Source of the DNA: a bacterium
Lineage (GTDB): Bacteria; Planctomycetota; UBA1135; GCA-002686595
NCBI GenBank assembly: GCA_024226735.1
Contig: JAAELL010000252.1
Location: 1-64,000 of the forward strand
Reading direction: 5' to 3'
Length of the DNA: 64,000 nt
The position numbers and the translations under genes are program-made. Position 1 is the first letter of the stretch. Each line of letters opens with the position of its first letter. The notes beneath the pieces are model-generated. The model was not told the origin of the DNA. It was given only the letters and a program-made list of their open reading frames with translations, and made no database searches. Below are positions 59,380-64,000 of the stretch, piece after piece.

Positions 59380-60852
59380 ATGAGCACCGAACCGCTCGTC
59401 GGCGGGTTGACCCCTCCCCTGCAGATCGATCCGCGGGGCACGGAGCCGCTCCAGCGCCAGCTCGGGCGTGCGCTGCGGGCGGCGATCCACTCGGGTGCCC
59501 TCGCGCCGGGCGCGCGCCTGCCCTCTACGCGGGCGCTCGCTGCCGACCTCGGGTTGTCGCGCAACACGGTTCTGTACGCGTACGAGCAGCTCGAGGCCGA
59601 GGGCTACCTCGTGCCACGGCGCGGTGCGGGCACGTACGTCGCGGCCACGCTCGCGTGGAGGGAGGAGTCGGGCGCACGGGCCGACCCCGTGCGTCCACCG
59701 CGTCTCGCCGCCCGCGTCACGCGCACCGCGGCGCTCGCGTTCCAGTCCGAGCTGCCCGCGAACAAGGGACCGTTCCTGATCGGTCTCCCCGACCTCGAGT
59801 CCTTTCCGCGACGCACGTGGGCGCGCCTCGCCGCGCGGCGCCTGCGGTCGGGGGATCGCACGCTGGTCGACCACGGGGACCCGCGCGGGCGGCCGGAGCT
59901 GCGCGAGGCCATCGCCGCCTACGTGCGCACCTCGCGCGGCGTGCGCTGCACGTCCGATCAAGTGGTGGTCGTCAACGGCTCACAGCACGCGCTCGCGCTC
60001 GCCGGCGCCGTCCTGATCGATCCCGGCGACACGGTGTGGGTCGAGGAGCCGGGCTACCGCGGCGCGCGCGCGGCGTTTCTCGCGGCGGGCGCGAGGCTCG
60101 CCGGCATCCCGCTCGAGCCTGACGGCATCGACCTCGCGGCCGGCGCCGCGCGCCGCGAGGCACCGCGGCTGATCTTCGTCACGCCCTCGAACCAGTTCCC
60201 GACGGGCGTCACGTTGAGCATGACCAAACGGCTCGCGCTGCTCGCGTGCGCGCGCGAGCACGACGCGTTCCTCATCGAGGACGACTACGACAGCGAGTTC
60301 CGCTACGTCGGCGCGCCGGTTCCGGCGTTGCAGGGGCTGGACGCGGACGGACGCGTGCTCTACGTCGGCACGTTCAGCAAGACGCTCTCGCCGGCGGTGC
60401 GCGTCGGCTACCTCGTGTTGCCGCCCCAACTCGTCGAGCCGTTCGCCGCTATGCGTGCGGTGGGGGACCCGTACACCTCGAGCTGGACACAAGCCGTGCT
60501 CGCGGACTTCCTGCTCGAGGGCCACTACACGCGGCACGTCGCGCGCATGCGCCGCCTGTACCGCACGCGGCGGCGCTTCCTCGAGGACGCTCTCGCATCC
60601 GACTTTGCCGACGTCTTGCGCGTCTGGCCGGCCGGCGGCGGGCTGCACCTCGTCGCCGGGCTCGCGCGCGGAATGGAGGCGACCGCGCTGTCGCGCGCCC
60701 TCGGCGAAGCCGATGTCAAGGCCACCTCCATCGCCGCCTTCCACCTCGACGAGCCCAGTCGTCCGGCACTGGTTCTCGGCTACGCGGGCTTCGGTCGGGA
60801 ACGCACCGCCGCCGCGCTCGTGCGCATGCGGGCGGTGTTCGACGCCGGATGA
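59380..60852 (+). CDS. MocR/PdxR-family regulator (GntR HTH + aminotransferase domain)
   Basis: A 490-residue protein. Residues 15-90 are a GntR winged helix (LQRQLGRALRAAIHSGAL, LPSTRALAADLGLSRNTVL), and residues 120-490 are a class I aminotransferase-like domain with DHGDPRGRPELREAIAAYV, IEDDYDSEFRY and the PLP lysine K334 in GTFSKTLSPAVRVGY. MocR proteins sense pyridoxal phosphate and amino compounds (PdxR, GabR). No pdxST or gab genes lie in the window, so the ligand and targets are unknown. An SD-like GGAG directly abuts the ATG, an unusually close spacing. Confidence 0.9.
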   Translation: MSTEPLVGGLTPPLQIDPRGTEPLQRQLGRALRAAIHSGALAPGARLPSTRALAADLGLSRNTVLYAYEQLEAEGYLVPRRGAGTYVAATLAWREESGARADPVRPPRLAARVTRTAALAFQSELPANKGPFLIGLPDLESFPRRTWARLAARRLRSGDRTLVDHGDPRGRPELREAIAAYVRTSRGVRCTSDQVVVVNGSQHALALAGAVLIDPGDTVWVEEPGYRGARAAFLAAGARLAGIPLEPDGIDLAAGAARREAPRLIFVTPSNQFPTGVTLSMTKRLALLACAREHDAFLIEDDYDSEFRYVGAPVPALQGLDADGRVLYVGTFSKTLSPAVRVGYLVLPPQLVEPFAAMRAVGDPYTSSWTQAVLADFLLEGHYTRHVARMRRLYRTRRRFLEDALASDFADVLRVWPAGGGLHLVAGLARGMEATALSRALGEADVKATSIAAFHLDEPSRPALVLGYAGFGRERTAAALVRMRAVFDAG

Positions 60853-60860
60853 AAGAAGGC

Positions 60861-60891
60861 GACCCCTCCGCGCGAATCGCGCGGAGGGGTC
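60861..60891. terminator. Strong hairpin between convergent genes
   Basis: A perfect 14-bp stem, GACCCCTCCGCGCG (60861-60874) with CGCGCGGAGGGGTC (60878-60891), and a 3-base AAT loop lies 8 bases after the MocR stop and 34 bases before the end of the convergent gene. A pyrimidine-rich tract (CTCC/TCTC) follows on the plus strand. A bidirectional terminator is the simplest reading. Confidence 0.75.
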
Positions 60892-60925
60892 CCTCCTCTC
60901 TCCCGGTCTCTCTCTCAGGTCCTGA

Positions 60926-62710
60926 TCAGGGCGTGAAGAGGATCGACAGCGCGTTCGAGGCGTTCGAGTTCGCGCCGCACGCTCCGCCCGGATCGCGGTA
61001 CCAGGCCTGGAAGTTCCACGTCGAGGCGGGCAGGATCGCTCCGCCCGGGATGCCCAGGGACAGCCCGACCATCGGGCCGACCGTCGCCGAGCCAACAGCG
61101 TTCGAGACGAACGGCGGGAGGAAGCGGAACAGGTTGCCGCCGACACAGCGCAGTCCGTTGCCGAAGGGCGTCGGCGGGATCATCGCGGGGCCCATGAAGA
61201 TCATGCCGAAGTTGTTGGCCGGCATCTGGATGACGTCGAGGAACAGGTCGTCGCCCAGCACCGAGCCGCTACCGCTGGCGCTGAGGATCGCGCCGAGTCC
61301 GGTGATGTTCTCGCATCCGCCGGGGGCGTAGGGGTTGCCACAGGGGGCGGAGCCGACGGGGCAGAAGCAGAACGCGGTCGAGATCAGCTCGCACTCGTCG
61401 GGGACGCCGTTCACGTTCCAGTCGCTCGAGAAGCCGCTCGCGATGTCGATCGCATCCGGGACGCCGTTGGAGTTGCAGTCGCTACCGAGGGGACGGCGCA
61501 CGTCGAGGGCGTCGAGGTCGTCGCCGGTGTTGCCGCCGATCAGCGTGCCGCTGCGCATCGTCTGCAGGCCGAGGTTCTCCGCCGCGATCCAGATCGAGGG
61601 GAAGGGCGAGCAGCCGCCCGAGCCGGTCGGGAGCGGGACCGAGAGGATGTCGCCCTCTTCGATCGGGATGCAGAAGCGGCTGTCGGGCATGCCGATGACC
61701 GCCGAGCCGCGCCGTACCGAGAAGAGCAGCATGTCGGACGGCGTGGCGCCGAACCAGCCAAAGTCGGTCGTCGAGGGCTGGAAGCCGGGGAAGCCGTTCT
61801 CCCAGATCGAGAGCGCGTCGAGGTCGTCCGTGCCGGGGCCGGTCAGGTCGAGGCCCAGCGCTGCCGCGGGCGCGTACAGCACCGGCGGGCCGCCGGGCGC
61901 GAGCGTCGCGACGACGTCGCCGCCGACGAAGCCGTGCGCTCCCGCGCTGCCCTGCAGCGGCGTGCCGAGCACCGGATCGACCCATGCGGAGTCGAGCGAG
62001 AAGAAGACCGGGAAGCCGATCCCCGCCGCGTCCGTGTCGGCCGCGTCGACATCGTCACCGATGAAGGGCCACAGACCACCCGGCTCGACCAGGCCGAGGC
62101 CGGGGTAGACGAAACCGGACGCGCTGATGAAGCCGTTGCCGTCGATCATGCCGGTGTTGCCGGCCGCGCCGGCGAACGGAGGCATCGGCGCGGGCGCGCC
62201 GCCCAGGTCCATGAACATGTCGCCCGCCGCCTCGAACGCGCCGGTCAGCGAGCCTTCGGTGAACACCGTCGGGGGCAGGGGCGAGCCCGGCATGCCGCGT
62301 GCGACCTCGTCGACCGAGAACCAATAGGCGCCGGGCAGGTTCGTCGTCGAGGCGATGCGGGCGTCGTTGCCGTAGGACAGGGCGTCGAGCTCGATCGGGC
62401 AGGGGGTTGCGGTCCCGTGACCGACGCATCCGCCCCAAGCGGCCAGGCCGAGGCCCCCGGGGCCGGAGCTGATGCTGATTCCAGGGGGCGTCGGAGCGGC
62501 GAGCGCCGGCCCGTTCGGCCCAGGCGCCGGGCCCGTCGACGGCGTCAGGATGTCGCCCTCGGTGATCGGCGTCGCGCTGAAGGCGTCGCCCGTGCCGACC
62601 GCGGCGCTGCCGTTGTCGACGCTGAACGTCACTTGGGCCGAGGCCGAGGCCGAGAAAGCAGCGGCGGCGAAGAAGGTCAAGGAGGTGGTCGCGGGGTTCA
62701 GAAGTTTCAT
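60926..62710 (-). CDS. Secreted repeat protein with distant shared C-terminal domain
   Basis: A 594-residue protein with signal peptide (about 1-26, ending ASASAQ). About residues 26-410 contain internally similar segments of the pattern FSVxxGSAxxG...EGDIL...LGL...DDLDAL (for example FSVDNGSAAVGTGDAF versus FSVRRGSAVIGMPDSRF). An Asn/Asp spacer follows (DCNSNGVPDAIDIASG, NVNGVPDECE), then CFCPVGSAPCGNPYAPGGC and a C-terminal part resembling the shared domain (GLRCVGGNLFRF, STWNFQAWYRDPGG). Function unknown; likely surface or released. Confidence 0.75.
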   Translation of the reverse strand: MKLLNPATTSLTFFAAAAFSASASAQVTFSVDNGSAAVGTGDAFSATPITEGDILTPSTGPAPGPNGPALAAPTPPGISISSGPGGLGLAAWGGCVGHGTATPCPIELDALSYGNDARIASTTNLPGAYWFSVDEVARGMPGSPLPPTVFTEGSLTGAFEAAGDMFMDLGGAPAPMPPFAGAAGNTGMIDGNGFISASGFVYPGLGLVEPGGLWPFIGDDVDAADTDAAGIGFPVFFSLDSAWVDPVLGTPLQGSAGAHGFVGGDVVATLAPGGPPVLYAPAAALGLDLTGPGTDDLDALSIWENGFPGFQPSTTDFGWFGATPSDMLLFSVRRGSAVIGMPDSRFCIPIEEGDILSVPLPTGSGGCSPFPSIWIAAENLGLQTMRSGTLIGGNTGDDLDALDVRRPLGSDCNSNGVPDAIDIASGFSSDWNVNGVPDECELISTAFCFCPVGSAPCGNPYAPGGCENITGLGAILSASGSGSVLGDDLFLDVIQMPANNFGMIFMGPAMIPPTPFGNGLRCVGGNLFRFLPPFVSNAVGSATVGPMVGLSLGIPGGAILPASTWNFQAWYRDPGGACGANSNASNALSILFTP

Positions 62711-62949
62711 GTCGGGTCCAGATTCGCTTGGATGGCCGCCCCCTTCGGACAGCTCTTGTGCCAGCGAAGTGACCCGCTGGCCGGCGACCGGACAGGAAAT
62801 CGCGAGTTCTTGGCCTGGGTCGGGGCGTTTGCGAGATTCCCGGTGTGGGACAGGAAGCGCGTACGAGGAGCTCGTTCCGCGCAGTCGGGCACTCGAGCTC
62901 GACGAGCAGCTGTCCGTGCTCGTTCTCGACCTCGAAGCGCTCATCGAGC

Positions 62950-64000
62950 TCAAGGAACAGATCGGTCGGGAGAAGGACGAAGTCCAGCTGGCACGGCTCC
63001 GTCCCCCGTCGCCTCGCCCCCCAGGATCCACGCGAGATCGAACCGCGCCACCTGCGACGCCCCCCCGGGTCCGCCCTCGAAGTGCAGGTAGATCCAGCCC
63101 TCGCTCGGCGTCCCGCCGCGGCCGGCGGCGAGGGACGAGTACGCGCTCGGCCCGTCGAACACGAGCCGCTTGATCGGCCACGTCTCGCCGCCGTCGAAGC
63201 TCGCCCAGACCGTGATGCGCTCGCGCTTCGACGCGGGCGTGTCGAGGTTGCTGAAGATCAGGACGTCGCGCCCCTCGATCGGTAGCCGCACGAGTCCGCC
63301 CATGCAGCCGTACGAGCGGTGCTGGTGTCCGTCGGGCAGAGCGTCGACGATGCGCCAGTCGGTCCACGTCTCGCCGCCGTCGTGGCTCCACGCCGCGCGC
63401 CGGCGCGTGTTGCGCTCGGCCTGGTCCCAGTGCACGCGCGAGTTGTAGTAGACGCGGCCATCGGAGAGCTCGGCGACGGCCGCCTCGCCGGTGCCGTTCT
63501 CGGGGAACGGCGCACTCGTGCTCCAGGTGCGGCCGCCATCGTCGCTGTAGATGGCATTGGTGTAGTGCTCGGGCCACATCCGTCGGTCGTTGGCGCCGGC
63601 GTAGTAGCGCGTGGCACGCAGGAGCCGGCCGCTCTTCAGCGTGATGCCGGTCTCGTTCATGTGCATCGACGGTGCGTGGCCGCCGGGGTCCGGATGGATG
63701 ACGGTCTCCTGTTCGGACCACGTCCGGCCGTCGTCCGAGCTGCGGAAGACGGAGATTGCGGCGGGGGGGTGCCCGGCCTCGGTGAAGGCGAGGATGTCGC
63801 CCGTCGTCTCGTCGACCGTCGCGCCGCCGCCGTGGATGCCGGAGCCGTCGATCGTGATCACAGGGCCCCAGGTCGCGCCGCCGTCCTCGCTGCGACGCAG
63901 CACGAGTCGACTCGAGCCGAAGAAGGCGAGGACGGTGCCGCGCGGGGTGACCGTGATGCCCGGGAAGCGCTCCTTCTCGAAGACTCGCGTCTGCTCGAAG
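62950..64000 (-). CDS. Sialidase-like BNR/Asp-box propeller protein, cut by the window end
   Basis: The frame runs off the right edge; its start is outside the window. At least 349 residues are visible. Five Asp-boxes (S-x-D-x-G-x-T-W) occur: SEDGGATW, SSDDGRTW, SDDGGRTW, SHDGGETW and SFDGGETW, with GITVTPRGTVLAFFGSSR upstream in place of the sialidase VTxxGTLLA strand. This is the six-bladed sialidase fold. Exo-sialidase activity is not certain: the arginine triad and Tyr/Glu pair cannot be fully checked from a fragment, and many planctomycete relatives are of unknown specificity. The 239 bases between it and the neighbouring gene hold nothing recognisable. Confidence 0.82.
   Translation of the reverse strand, partial: FEQTRVFEKERFPGITVTPRGTVLAFFGSSRLVLRRSEDGGATWGPVITIDGSGIHGGGATVDETTGDILAFTEAGHPPAAISVFRSSDDGRTWSEQETVIHPDPGGHAPSMHMNETGITLKSGRLLRATRYYAGANDRRMWPEHYTNAIYSDDGGRTWSTSAPFPENGTGEAAVAELSDGRVYYNSRVHWDQAERNTRRRAAWSHDGGETWTDWRIVDALPDGHQHRSYGCMGGLVRLPIEGRDVLIFSNLDTPASKRERITVWASFDGGETWPIKRLVFDGPSAYSSLAAGRGGTPSEGWIYLHFEGGPGGASQVARFDLAWILGGEATGDGAVPAGLRPSPDRSVP

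Noticed and set aside
23712-63999. Mobile element carrying the propeller genes
   Set aside because: No transposase, integrase, terminal inverted repeats or target duplications were seen; tandem duplication explains the array better.

Overview
The window looks like chromosomal DNA of a high-GC Gram-negative bacterium, most probably a planctomycete of a marine or uncultured lineage. This is inferred from the very high GC with GC-rich third codon positions, an FHA-domain protein next to a type II secretion/type IV pilus-like operon, redoxin-PQQ propeller fusions, and a large set of secreted beta-propeller proteins that end in one shared C-terminal domain. Nothing in the window proves the assignment. 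No rRNA, tRNA or CRISPR array was found.

Layout. 1-577: no convincing gene, but several strong hairpins. 578-2068: radC and rsmE, convergent. 2331-20472: one co-directional, mostly overlapping cluster encoding a T2SS/T4P-like apparatus. It holds an FHA membrane protein, a PilM-PilN fusion, a PilO-like protein, a TPR protein, five pseudopilin-like proteins (G, H, K, J and I types), a secreted TPR/zinc-finger protein and a parvulin-type lipoprotein. The secretin, ATPase and GspF-type platform protein are not in the window. 20522-23596: scpB and a PpiD/SurA-like membrane chaperone with a 12-copy acidic repeat. 23712-26801: a secreted beta-helix/FG-GAP protein. 26685-29823 (minus): two SAM methyltransferases and an FAD oxidoreductase, translationally coupled. 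29902-32603 (minus): a sensor kinase and an OmpR-type regulator. 32880-36582: a GT2 glycosyltransferase and a YfhO-like membrane protein.

36647-49079: nine near-contiguous co-directional genes, eight of them Kelch-propeller proteins and one an NHL-like propeller, all ending in the same domain of about 130 residues. One copy carries an in-frame UAG. 49066-51706: a redoxin-PQQ protein and a 5'-truncated FG-GAP remnant. 51741-56010 (minus): an O-antigen-ligase/TPR protein, then ribH-nusB-ftsY. 56513-64000: further FG-GAP proteins (one frameshifted), a MocR/PdxR-type regulator, a repeat-rich secreted protein and a sialidase-like protein cut by the window end.

How it may fit together (inference): the pseudopilin apparatus assembles with help from the periplasmic chaperones, and the many propeller proteins with a signal peptide and the common C-terminal domain are candidate export or surface-display clients. 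Glycosyltransferase, methyltransferase and ligase genes suggest envelope polysaccharide work. The strongest candidates for something undescribed are the shared C-terminal domain, the tandem propeller array, and the 1,706-residue GspK-like protein carrying repeats of a type otherwise familiar from phage tail proteins.
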